From contig NZ_LJJB01000010.1 in NCBI RefSeq assembly GCF_001420695.1, forward strand, positions 920,131-984,130: a stretch of 64,000 bases of DNA, in the 5' to 3' direction. The DNA comes from Brevibacillus choshinensis. GTDB lineage: Bacteria > Bacillota > Bacilli > Brevibacillales > Brevibacillaceae. Below, one piece after another: positions 34,869 through 42,884 of the stretch; position 1 is the stretch's first letter, and each line of letters opens with the position of its first letter. The translations under genes and the position numbers were made by a program. Below the pieces are notes generated by a model that was not told where the DNA came from, made no database searches, and saw only the letters and a program-made list of their open reading frames with translations.

Positions 34869-36040
34869 GACGCAAATGGATGGCTAGCGTCTTGGTCATT
34901 TGCTCGCTCACCCTACTCAGCGGTTGCTGGGATCAGAAATCTATTCAAGATATGATTTACCTGTCTGCAATCGGAGTCGATTATGTCGATAACGAATACG
35001 TGATTTACGCCCAGTCGTCCGATCTCGCCAGTGTTGCCAAGCAGGAAGCTCCTTCGGGCGGAGTTTCTCCCCCCGCTGTCGTTTCGATCGGTCGAGGGGA
35101 GACGTTGCAAAACGCCATAGACAATCTACAAAAAAACTCACAGGTTCCCCTATTTAACGGCTTCGTTTCCTCTCTGATCTATCATGAGCGGATATTGAAA
35201 AAAGATATTTTGCCAACCTACGACATTTTGAATCGCTATGGCCTTTTCCGCTACACCAAATGGGTGTTTGGCACGCGAGAACCGCTTCAGGACATACTGA
35301 GCAACCACTCCTTGACAGGGTTCTCACCGTTGATTTCCCTGCTGCATCAGCCTCATGAAGTCTACAAACAGCGCTCTTTCATTGAACCCATTCAGTTCTA
35401 CAAGTTTATATCTCGCTACTGGGAGCCCGGCAATACGATCATTCTGCCGAACATCACGATTCACAAGAAATCATGGAAAGAAAACAACAAGTTCGTCTCT
35501 CGCCTCTCGATCGATGGCATCCATGCCATTCACCGGGGTCAATGGGAAGGTTTCTTCTCAAATACCGACCTGCTGGGTCTGCGGTGGTTGAACCCGCATA
35601 CTGAGTTTGGATCCATAATCATTCGAGTTAAGGACAAGCCCCGAGCGACATTGCGAGTCAAGAATGTAAGCGTGGACATCCTACCCGTTCAATTGGGAGA
35701 AAAGCCTCGCTTCCATGTAACCGTTCGTTTAAAGGGCTTTGTCCGTGAACTCATGAGCAAAATCTCTGTGGAAGAGATCAAGATGGTTGCTGAAAAGGAG
35801 GTTGCGGAGCAAATACGGGAAACTTTTTTGAAAGGAGTCGAACGCGGAACTGATCTGTACGGCTTTGAAGAAGTGCTGTACAGAAGAGATATTAACGCTT
35901 GGAAGCAATTTGCCAAAAACCACGCGAACAAGATATCAGCAGATGCTCTCGAAGGTGTGACTGTAAACGTCTACCTGAGTGATTCCGGGAAAATGAAAAA
36001 AAACTGGTATCAGTATCCGGATGATCTGCTTCCGAAATGA
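34865..36040 (+). CDS. Spore germination lipoprotein, GerAC family
   Basis: 391 aa from TTG 34865, overlapping the GerAA-like stop (TTGA) with AGGAAGGG upstream. A lipoprotein signal ends LLSGC (Cys21), followed by WDQKSIQDMIYLSAIGVDY, the common start of mature GerC proteins. C-terminal VNVYLSDSGKM also fits. Third subunit of the receptor. Confidence 0.94.
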   Translation: MRRKWMASVLVICSLTLLSGCWDQKSIQDMIYLSAIGVDYVDNEYVIYAQSSDLASVAKQEAPSGGVSPPAVVSIGRGETLQNAIDNLQKNSQVPLFNGFVSSLIYHERILKKDILPTYDILNRYGLFRYTKWVFGTREPLQDILSNHSLTGFSPLISLLHQPHEVYKQRSFIEPIQFYKFISRYWEPGNTIILPNITIHKKSWKENNKFVSRLSIDGIHAIHRGQWEGFFSNTDLLGLRWLNPHTEFGSIIIRVKDKPRATLRVKNVSVDILPVQLGEKPRFHVTVRLKGFVRELMSKISVEEIKMVAEKEVAEQIRETFLKGVERGTDLYGFEEVLYRRDINAWKQFAKNHANKISADALEGVTVNVYLSDSGKMKKNWYQYPDDLLPK

Positions 36041-36053
36041 CCATACACGTAAA

Positions 36054-36087
36054 AACAGCCTGCCCCTTATGCGAAGGGCAGGCTGTT
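36054..36087. terminator. Bidirectional terminator between the ger operon and ald
   Basis: AACAGCCTGCCC (36054-36065) and GGGCAGGCTGTT (36076-36087) are perfect 12-bp arms around a 10-nt loop, with A-rich sequence to the left and a T-rich one to the right. Confidence 0.9.
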
Positions 36088-36103
36088 GGCTTATTTGGTT
36101 GAC

Positions 36104-37228
36104 TTAGTTTTTCACCAAGAGTACTTCTTCTACAGAAGCATATGGCAGGTTATGTGCATCAGCAACTGCTTTGTAGCTTACTTTGCCATCGATGACGTTT
36201 ACGCCTTTTGCGAGCGCTTTGTTGTCGCGGATTGCTTGCGCATAGCCTTTGTTTGCCAGTTGAACTGCGTAAGGAACCGTTACGTTGGTCAAAGCCAGAG
36301 TAGATGTACGAGCGACTGCACCCGGCATATTTGCTACTGCATAGTGGATGACGCCGTGTTTTTCATACGTTGGGTTGTCGTGAGTCGTGATGCGATCTAC
36401 CGTTTCAATCGAACCACCTTGGTCAATCGCTACGTCTACGATAACGGAGCCTGGAGTCATGTCTTTTACCATATCCTCGGTTACGAGGCGAGGAGCACGA
36501 GCACCAGGGATCAGAACCGCACCTACCAGCAGGTCAGCCTTTTTCACCGCGCTAGCGATGTTGAAGGAGTTGGAGATCAGTGTTTGTACGCGACCTTGGA
36601 ACAGGTCATCCAATTGACGCAGACGGTCTGCGTTTACGTCGAGAATTGTCACGTTTGCACCCAGTCCAAGTGCCATTTTCGCTGCGTTTGTTCCTACGAT
36701 ACCACCGCCAATTACGACAACTTCGCCTTTTGGCACACCTGGTACGCCACCGAGCAGAACGCCTTTTCCGCCATATTGTTTTTCCAGGAATTGTGCACCG
36801 ATTTGTACGGACATACGGCCCGCAACTTCAGACATTGGCATCAGAAGCGGCAATGCGCCATTGTCGAGCTGGATGGTTTCATAAGCTATTGCCACTACTT
36901 TTTTCTCCATCAGAGCACGAGTGAGCTCAGGTTCTGGAGCCAAGTGCAGATATGTGAAGAGAATCAGACCTTCGCGGAAATAGCCGTACTCGGAAGGAAG
37001 TGGTTCTTTTACTTTCATGACCATGTCGACAGCCCATGCTTCTGCTGCGGTTTCTACGATCTTCGCACCTTGTGCGGAATAGTCTTCATTGGTAAAGTTG
37101 CTACCTTTACCTGCATTGTTTTCTACGACAACGCTGTGTCCGTTTTGTACCAGCGCTGCTACACCTGCAGGGGTGATTGCTACGCGGTTTTCGTTGTTTT
37201 TAATTTCTTTTGGAATTCCGACGATCAT
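36104..37228 (-). CDS. ald: Alanine dehydrogenase
   Basis: 374 aa from ATG 37228 (AAGGAGG). [23 protein letters not shown], the K-V-K-EPL stretch ([18 protein letters not shown]), [14 protein letters not shown] and the NAD-binding [24 protein letters not shown] identify alanine dehydrogenase, which interconverts L-alanine and pyruvate plus ammonia. It supports alanine catabolism and sporulation. The next gene on the same strand encodes an AdeR-like PucR-family regulator. Confidence 0.97.
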   Translation of the reverse strand: MIVGIPKEIKNNENRVAITPAGVAALVQNGHSVVVENNAGKGSNFTNEDYSAQGAKIVETAAEAWAVDMVMKVKEPLPSEYGYFREGLILFTYLHLAPEPELTRALMEKKVVAIAYETIQLDNGALPLLMPMSEVAGRMSVQIGAQFLEKQYGGKGVLLGGVPGVPKGEVVVIGGGIVGTNAAKMALGLGANVTILDVNADRLRQLDDLFQGRVQTLISNSFNIASAVKKADLLVGAVLIPGARAPRLVTEDMVKDMTPGSVIVDVAIDQGGSIETVDRITTHDNPTYEKHGVIHYAVANMPGAVARTSTLALTNVTVPYAVQLANKGYAQAIRDNKALAKGVNVIDGKVSYKAVADAHNLPYASVEEVLLVKN

Positions 37229-37357
37229 GATAGGTAGTCCTCCTTGGAAACGCCGATTTAATAAGATTGGTATCATTGTACAGCGTTTTTTGCATGCGCT
37301 TCCTTGGGGATTCCTTTAATCTTGCCGTCCTCTTATTTGTGAATATCCACAAACGAA

Positions 37358-38593
37358 CTATTGTTCGCTATTTAACTTCGCCATTTTCAGCTCCAAATAA
37401 AGAGCGGCACGCTGGTTCATATTCTCCAGATCCACCCGTACGATCTCTTCAATTCTACGGAGTCGGTAGCTCAACGTATTGATGTGGACGTGCAGCCTCT
37501 GGGCGGTCACATTGACTTTGCCTGCAGCATCGAGAAACGTCTCCAGTGTCTCCAGCATCGCCGTCTGATTGTCTCTGTCGTACTGCTTGAGCTTTTCGAT
37601 CCTCTCGTTGCGGTACCCTTGCTCCTCTTCCCATTGCTTTACCTGCAGCAGATAGCGATATATGCCCAGCTCGTGATACCCGTGGATGCCCTCCGTTTCC
37701 CGCGGAAATAGTTTTTTCACCTTTACCGCGTGGAGTGCTTCCCTGTAGCTTTTCACAATATCCGTATACGTCTTGTACCCCAGCCCATATCCCGCGGTGA
37801 CCTGACCTTCACTGACGTGCGCCTCCAGCTTTTCCAGAGAGTCGGCCAGAAACTGCTCCACTTTTCGAATCAACACGTCGTTTTGTTCTTTCTTCGTCTC
37901 GGTCAATCCGATCAGCAAAATGATTTGCGAGCCGTCCACGACCCAGTACAGCTTGTCGCGCATCAATAAAGGATACAAATACTGGTCGAGCCTCGCACCT
38001 GATGCTTCGACGATACAAATCAGGTAAGAGGTGGGCAATTGCATCTGCAAGCTGTCTGCTTTTTGTCGGATCGCAGTCTCGCTGCTGTGATTGCCAAGTA
38101 ATAGCTCCCAGAGGAACTCTTTTCGCCGCTGTTCCTCTGCCTTTCGTTTTCCCTGGCGCTGCATGAGTCGAGCAACAGCGGCTCGTGCAGCCTGGCGCAG
38201 GATTTCATCGTCATCTGCCGTGATCGGACGGTTTACCTCTTGCGCCCAGATATAGCCTAACACGTCATTGCTGCGCCTGATCGCGATCGCTACGCGCTTG
38301 CCCAGCCCAATCTCGTCCTTGGCCGGTACGTGCACGGGATCGTCCTGAGTCAAGAGCGCCTGAAATACACCGTCTTTCCACAAGCGGGTCAATACTTTCT
38401 CTGGCACTCTCCGCCCCATGATCGTCGACCAGCGCGCCTGATCTGTACTCTCCCCATGCGAGCTGTATGCTATCAATTTATGGTCAGCATCCTCGATTGT
38501 AATGGGATTTTGCAGGAGCTCTCCAATCACATCGGCTAGTTCATCGATATCAGCATGCTGATACTGCTGAAAAAAATTCGGTTGAAGAGACAC
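37358..38593 (-). CDS. PucR-family regulator (AdeR-like)
   Basis: 411 aa, GTG start after GAGGTGG. The N-terminal half is a sensor-like region, the middle a GGDEF-like CdaR domain (ICIVEASGARLDQYLYPLLM..), and the C-terminus a PucR HTH (LETFLDAAGKVNVTAQRLHVHINTLSYRLRRIEEI). In B. subtilis a PucR-type activator, AdeR, is encoded next to ald and activates it, so the same role is likely here by family and position. It lies 129 bp upstream of ald. Confidence 0.88.
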   Translation of the reverse strand: MSLQPNFFQQYQHADIDELADVIGELLQNPITIEDADHKLIAYSSHGESTDQARWSTIMGRRVPEKVLTRLWKDGVFQALLTQDDPVHVPAKDEIGLGKRVAIAIRRSNDVLGYIWAQEVNRPITADDDEILRQAARAAVARLMQRQGKRKAEEQRRKEFLWELLLGNHSSETAIRQKADSLQMQLPTSYLICIVEASGARLDQYLYPLLMRDKLYWVVDGSQIILLIGLTETKKEQNDVLIRKVEQFLADSLEKLEAHVSEGQVTAGYGLGYKTYTDIVKSYREALHAVKVKKLFPRETEGIHGYHELGIYRYLLQVKQWEEEQGYRNERIEKLKQYDRDNQTAMLETLETFLDAAGKVNVTAQRLHVHINTLSYRLRRIEEIVRVDLENMNQRAALYLELKMAKLNSEQ

Positions 38594-38641
38594 ATTTCCA
38601 CCTCAGATATGAAAGATGATAGCGAAGGGTAAAGGACCCGC

Positions 38642-39190
38642 TCATGCTTTGTGCATGGAGTTGACACAGAGAAATCTGACCCGTTCCGAAGTCCGGTTAA
38701 ACCAGTTGTGAGGTGTAGAAGATTCCATATGAATGCTGTCGCCCGGATAGAGATCGTACTCCTCGTCCCCGAGCAGCAAAGTAAGAACCCCTTCTAAAAC
38801 GTATACAAACTCCTGGCCTTTGTGCACAAAGGGAGTACCCTTTTCGTCATGCGGCTGGAGCGTGACCAAAATCGGCTCCATGGAGGGATTGGCAAGATCA
38901 CCAGACAGGTCTTCGTAGACAAAGGGAGCCAAGTGTGACCGCTCTGGTTCGTGACTCCCTCTTCGCAGCAAGGTTTTGGATTGTGCAGGCTCATCCGCGA
39001 AAAAATAACTCGGACTGACCTCAAGTGCCTCTGATATTTTTTTTAATGACTCCAGAGTGATCGATGACTTTCCTCTCTCCACCTGTGACAAAAAGCTTAT
39101 CGACAGTTCCGTTTTTTCTGATATTTGCTTAAGTGTCTTTTTTTTGCCGACACGCAATGCTTTAATGAGTTTTCCCAAGTTGGATTCCAT
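38642..39190 (-). CDS. XRE-family regulator with C-terminal cupin domain
   Basis: 182 aa from ATG 39190 (GAGGT, 8-nt spacing). Residues 5-62 are an HTH of the XRE type (LIKALRVGKKKTLKQISEKTELSISFLSQVERGKSSITLESLKKIS) and residues about 105-180 a cupin (HKGQEFVYVLEGVLTLLLGDEEYDLYPGDSIHMESSTPHNWFN). Such regulators often control amino-acid or polyamine degradation. The divergent ornithine-cyclodeaminase-family gene is the probable target. Confidence 0.92.
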   Translation of the reverse strand: MESNLGKLIKALRVGKKKTLKQISEKTELSISFLSQVERGKSSITLESLKKISEALEVSPSYFFADEPAQSKTLLRRGSHEPERSHLAPFVYEDLSGDLANPSMEPILVTLQPHDEKGTPFVHKGQEFVYVLEGVLTLLLGDEEYDLYPGDSIHMESSTPHNWFNRTSERVRFLCVNSMHKA

Positions 39191-39394
39191 CAGTAATACC
39201 TCGAAATAGCAGGATAACTCTATCATACTCCTTGGTTGTCAAAGGTGCAAAGCTTTCGCCAGCCCTTCCCCTTTCTTGTAAAAGCGATAGGGGGAAGCTG
39301 TCCTGATCATTTTTCCTATTGCTACCGTTCCTCTTACAACTTATAATTTTTACAAATCTCCTACCACATTCGTGGTTTTTTCATGCTTATTAAT

Positions 39395-39409
39395 TGAAGT
39401 GACACTTCA
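39395..39409. promoter_or_regulatory. Palindrome upstream of the ornithine-cyclodeaminase-like gene
   Basis: TGAAGTG-A-CACTTCA is a perfect 15-bp palindrome, 37 bp before the start codon at 39446, in the intergenic region shared with the XRE-cupin regulator. It is a good operator candidate for that regulator. Confidence 0.6.
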
Positions 39410-39445
39410 CTTTTTAATTTCAGATCTTCAGGAAGGAAGGATCAC

Positions 39446-40435
39446 ATGCTCATCTTGACCCGAGAGGATATCCAACGCATCTATACCATGAAAGAATGCT
39501 TGTGCGATGTAGAGAAAGTATTCCGTGATCATACGGAAGGACATGTGGTGACACCTGTGCGTACAGCCATTGATCATCCCAAATACGGAGCGACCAGCTT
39601 GTACATGCCCTCGTATCTAGAGTCCGATGATTACGTAGCCGTGAAGATCATCAGCATCTTTCCAGAAAACCATGCACATGGGATCAAGTCCCTCCAGAGC
39701 GTGATTCTCTTGACGGAGGCCAAAACCGGTCAGCATGTCGCGATGATGGATGCGAGCCTGCTTACGGTAATGCGCACAGGTGCCAGCACCGGAGTGGCTA
39801 CCAAGTACTTGGCCAAGGAAGATGCTTCGAGCTGCGCCGTGCTCGGTTGTGGCGCACAGTCACTGGGACAAATACAGGCAGTGATGGAAGTCCGTCAGCT
39901 GACACAGATCGTCCTGTACAACCGCACGAGAGCCAAGGCGGACGAACTGAAGGAAACACTCCTCGCCTATTATCCGGAATGGCACGGAGAGATCACGGTC
40001 GTGGAAGACGCAAATGAAGCAGTGGAGAAAGCTGATATTGTGATCTGCAGTACAAAAGCGACTGCTCCACTCTTTGATGGTGCACGTCTGCGACCTGGCA
40101 CTCACGTCAACGCAATCGGTGCTTTCCTCCCACATATGCAGGAGGTCGATCTGACGACGGTGCTCCAAAGTAGCAAGGTCGTCGTCGATACCGAAGAAGG
40201 CGCTCTGCACGAAGCGGGCGATCTGCTCATCCCGGTCAGCAAAGGTGAATGGAGCTTTGATGAACTGTACGCAGAGCTGGGTGAAATCGTGACGGGCAAA
40301 AAAGTGGGTCGCGAGCATGCAGACGAAATTACGTTGTACAAATCAGTAGGGATTGCTTATCTGGATACTGCTGTGGCGAAGACCGTCTATGAGCGGGCGT
40401 TGGTGGCTGGTGTGGGGACAAGCATTTCCCTCTAA
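39446..40435 (+). CDS. Ornithine cyclodeaminase/mu-crystallin family dehydrogenase
   Basis: 329 aa. The family pattern is clear: SLYMPSYLESDDYVAVKIISIFPEN, MRTGASTGVATKYLAKEDASSCAVLGCGAQSLGQIQA (NAD-binding) and HVNAIGAFLPHMQEVD. Members are ornithine cyclodeaminases, alanine dehydrogenases of the archaeal type or delta-1-pyrroline/piperideine carboxylate reductases; these cannot be told apart here. AGGAAGG precedes the ATG. Probably regulated by the divergent XRE-cupin protein. Confidence 0.9.
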   Translation: MLILTREDIQRIYTMKECLCDVEKVFRDHTEGHVVTPVRTAIDHPKYGATSLYMPSYLESDDYVAVKIISIFPENHAHGIKSLQSVILLTEAKTGQHVAMMDASLLTVMRTGASTGVATKYLAKEDASSCAVLGCGAQSLGQIQAVMEVRQLTQIVLYNRTRAKADELKETLLAYYPEWHGEITVVEDANEAVEKADIVICSTKATAPLFDGARLRPGTHVNAIGAFLPHMQEVDLTTVLQSSKVVVDTEEGALHEAGDLLIPVSKGEWSFDELYAELGEIVTGKKVGREHADEITLYKSVGIAYLDTAVAKTVYERALVAGVGTSISL

Positions 40436-40462
40436 TCTGGGGAGCTTCCAAGCAAAAAGTAC

Positions 40463-40493
40463 GACCGCCATTCCTTTCAAAGGATCGGCGGTC
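40463..40493. terminator. Bidirectional terminator
   Basis: GACCGCC (40463-40469) and GGCGGTC (40487-40493), extended inward by ATTCCTTT/AAAGGAT pairing. It lies between two convergent genes. Confidence 0.8.
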
Positions 40494-40506
40494 GGTTCAT
40501 TTCATC

Positions 40507-40860
40507 CTATAGAATACGGGTGATCGCATCTAGAATCTGTTCTTTCTGGAATGGCTTGACGATAAAGTCACGTGCCCCTTTTTTCATGGCTTCGAGGACC
40601 TTTTGCCTGTGACCGATCGCTGAACAGATCAGCACCTTGGCATTGCCATCATAATCCAGAATCTCTTCCATCGCGTCGATCCCGTGCATCTCTGGCATCG
40701 TGATATCCATCGTCACGATGTCAGGCTTTAGTAATTTGTATTTTTCAATTGCCTCCAAACCGTTGCTAGCCTCGCCACAGATCTCGTGTTGTCCACCCAC
40801 CATGTCAGTCAGCATACGTCTCGTGAAGGCAGCATCGTCTACAATCAGCACTCGGGCCAT
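40507..40860 (-). CDS. CheY-like single-domain response regulator
   Basis: 117 aa from ATG 40860 (AAGGGGA, 9-nt spacing); the TTG at 40869 is too close to the site. A complete receiver domain: acid pocket D8-D9, phospho-acceptor D52 (IVTMDITMPEMHG), S80 and K102 (FIVKPF). No output domain. It resembles chemotaxis CheY proteins, but no che or flagellar gene is adjacent, so the partner kinase is unknown. The nearest kinase in the window is at 42.9 kb. Confidence 0.93.
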   Translation of the reverse strand: MARVLIVDDAAFTRRMLTDMVGGQHEICGEASNGLEAIEKYKLLKPDIVTMDITMPEMHGIDAMEEILDYDGNAKVLICSAIGHRQKVLEAMKKGARDFIVKPFQKEQILDAITRIL

Positions 40861-41020
40861 GATGTCCAATCCCCTTCGCTTCCATACTCACATCTTCTTT
40901 CTACTTTTGCAGAAATAGCTGAGCTTGTCCACGAGAGATAATGACTTCTTTTGTCGAACCTAAAGGCAAGCTGTCGAACTTTTTCAAAAACCTCGCTTTT
41001 CTCTGTTTTTCAAGCTGATT

Positions 41021-41224
41021 CTACCAGATCTTCGGTGGAACAAATCCAATATGTTGGATGACAGCTCCTGTGGCTTCCCCTTCTGCATGACCTGCTGTAT
41101 CGCTGGATGCAAGCGGACTGTCCGGTTTGGGATGCGGAGTCGTCTCGCCAATCTCAGGTATTTCTACTTGTCTCACTTCATCTGGAATCTCTATTTGCGG
41201 CATTTCAATCTGATCATTTTCCAT
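41021..41224 (-). CDS. Small acidic hypothetical protein
   Basis: 67 aa, Glu/Pro/Ile-rich (DQIEMPQIEIPDEVRQVEIPEIGE), no membrane segment, probably disordered. AAAGGAGG precedes the ATG by 10 nt, which is the main support for it being real. No family recognised. Confidence 0.55.
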   Translation of the reverse strand: MENDQIEMPQIEIPDEVRQVEIPEIGETTPHPKPDSPLASSDTAGHAEGEATGAVIQHIGFVPPKIW

Positions 41225-41385
41225 GTTCCATTATCCTCCTTTTTTTCGTAGCAACTTATTTTTTTATCCTGCCCCAGTGTCATCTCAGCATTCCTCTGTA
41301 TGTTCCTCTTGCTGTTGGACATACTTTGAAGGGACTTGAGAACCCATTCGTTATGAAAAAACCGCATGTTCTGGAGGAGATGCAG

Positions 41386-41739
41386 ATGCATACACGTCAA
41401 CACCACGAACTGGCTTTCGCTCATCAACAGCACGCACAACTGCACCGCTACCACGCTGAGTCTCATCAGCAGCAAGCCATGTTCCACCACCAACAAGCCA
41501 CGTTCCATCAGAACCAAGCCATCAACCAACCTGCGTACAACGAAAAGGCAACGGCCTTCAACAACCAAGTATCTCCGGCCGCTCTCGTCTATCAGGGACA
41601 CGTTTCTCCACAAGCCATTCAATCCCTGAACCAATACTTTACTCCGTACCCGCAGCCTAATCCGAACATGTCCATGTCACCGCAGATCGCGCATACAACG
41701 GACAATCAGAATTCTTTGCAACGTGGAACCAAATTTTAA
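41386..41739 (+). CDS. His/Gln-rich small protein, possibly spore coat
   Basis: 117 aa from ATG 41386, six nt after GGAGGAG; in-frame starts at 41353 and 41380 are possible. The N-terminal 50 residues are strongly His/Gln-rich with short repeats (QQQAMFHHQQATFHQNQA), and the remainder is Asn/Pro/Gln-rich. Low-complexity proteins of this style occur in spore coats, but no specific family is recognised. A strong terminator follows. Confidence 0.7.
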   Translation: MHTRQHHELAFAHQQHAQLHRYHAESHQQQAMFHHQQATFHQNQAINQPAYNEKATAFNNQVSPAALVYQGHVSPQAIQSLNQYFTPYPQPNPNMSMSPQIAHTTDNQNSLQRGTKF

Positions 41740-41753
41740 TACGACCGACAAAG

Positions 41754-41790
41754 AACCCGCGTATTTGTACGCGGGTTTCCTCTTTTTTTC
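41754..41790 (+). terminator. Rho-independent terminator
   Basis: AACCCGCGTA-TTTG-TACGCGGGTT is a perfect 10-bp stem followed by TCCTCTTTTTTT. Confidence 0.9.
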
Positions 41791-41871
41791 AGCAGGATTT
41801 TTCCTTCCCACTATAGAAGTCTGTTCAATTGCGGTTATTTTTCTTTTTCTAAATCACTGGAGGAATCATCC

Positions 41872-42879
41872 ATGCCCAAACTGCACCCATTCCCCGTCCT
41901 ATTTACCGGTTTGGTCGCTGGGTTGCTATTGCTCATTACGAGCCAATTTCTCATCAGCATGACACATCTTCAAGTCATAAATGAACGAGGACATTCTACA
42001 GACAAGCTCCGGGTCGCTTTGCTTCTCGAAGGCCCTACATACGACCAGGGCTGGAACAGCAGTGCACTAGAGAGCATGAAGGAACTTCAGAAGAGGTTTG
42101 GATTCTCACTAGAAATCGCTAACAACCTTAAACCTGATCAGTTAAAGGCTGCAGCCACCAAGTACGCGTCCAATGACTACGACTTGATTCTCGGCCATGG
42201 CGTTATTTTCTCAGATCCTTTTACACAAGTGGCACGGTCTTATCCGAATACCCGCTTTGTCTCCTTTAATGGCGAAGCACCGTATCCCAATCAAACGACA
42301 ATTCGTTACGACATGAAGCCAACAGGCTATCTGGTCGGCATGTTTGCGGCCAAAATGTCTCGTACGGGAAAGGTCGGCTACATCCTCGTGGACAAGCCCC
42401 CTGAATTTGCTCAAGTCAACGGATTCCAGGAGGGTGTCAAAAAAGCCTCCCCACACACGAATGTCGTCATAGGAAAAGTGCCGGACTTTAATGACATCGC
42501 GGGCGCTGTACGCACCACACGGGAAATGATTGCCCAAGGGGTAGATGTCATCTACACCACAGGCGACAGCTTCAACCTGGAAGTGATCACGGAAGCACAG
42601 CGAGCCAAAGTCTACACCATCGGGTATATCGCAGACCAGCGATACATTGCCCCTGATTACGTCCTTGCCTCGATGGTACAGGATGTGCGCCAGTGCTATC
42701 GCATCATCATGGAGCAATTTACACAGAACAAGCTTCCGAGCGGGAAAGTCATGTACGGCTTGGGAGAAGGCGTCAATCAGTTCAGTCCTTTTGGTCCCAT
42801 GGTTCCACAAAAGATTCGGGAAGAAATAGACAGGGAGTTGAAACAGCTCCTTCAACACCCTGTTTCGTTTGGAGGATAG
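41872..42879 (+). CDS. Membrane-anchored BMP/Med-family ligand-binding protein
   Basis: 335 aa. An N-terminal hydrophobic anchor (about residues 9-32) without a lipobox Cys is followed by a BMP/PnrA-like domain: LRVALLLEGPTYDQGWNSSALESMKEL, YDLILGHGVIFSDPFTQVA and GYLVGMFAAKMSRTGKVGYILV. It resembles B. subtilis Med (a BMP-fold regulator of competence) more than transporter lipoproteins, and no ABC transporter genes follow. The next gene, 5 nt away, is a sensor kinase, so it may present a ligand to that kinase. Confidence 0.85.
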   Translation: MPKLHPFPVLFTGLVAGLLLLITSQFLISMTHLQVINERGHSTDKLRVALLLEGPTYDQGWNSSALESMKELQKRFGFSLEIANNLKPDQLKAAATKYASNDYDLILGHGVIFSDPFTQVARSYPNTRFVSFNGEAPYPNQTTIRYDMKPTGYLVGMFAAKMSRTGKVGYILVDKPPEFAQVNGFQEGVKKASPHTNVVIGKVPDFNDIAGAVRTTREMIAQGVDVIYTTGDSFNLEVITEAQRAKVYTIGYIADQRYIAPDYVLASMVQDVRQCYRIIMEQFTQNKLPSGKVMYGLGEGVNQFSPFGPMVPQKIREEIDRELKQLLQHPVSFGG

Positions 42880-42884
42880 TCCGT

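Noticed and set aside
36086-37237. A 383-codon plus-strand open frame, Cys/Tyr/Phe-rich
   Set aside because: It is the exact antisense of ald, with an amino-acid composition unlike any real protein. No ribosome binding site.
42693-42884. 64-codon N-terminal extension of the sensor kinase
   Set aside because: It overlaps the BMP gene in another frame; the ATG at 42885 has GGAGG upstream and begins the first membrane segment properly.
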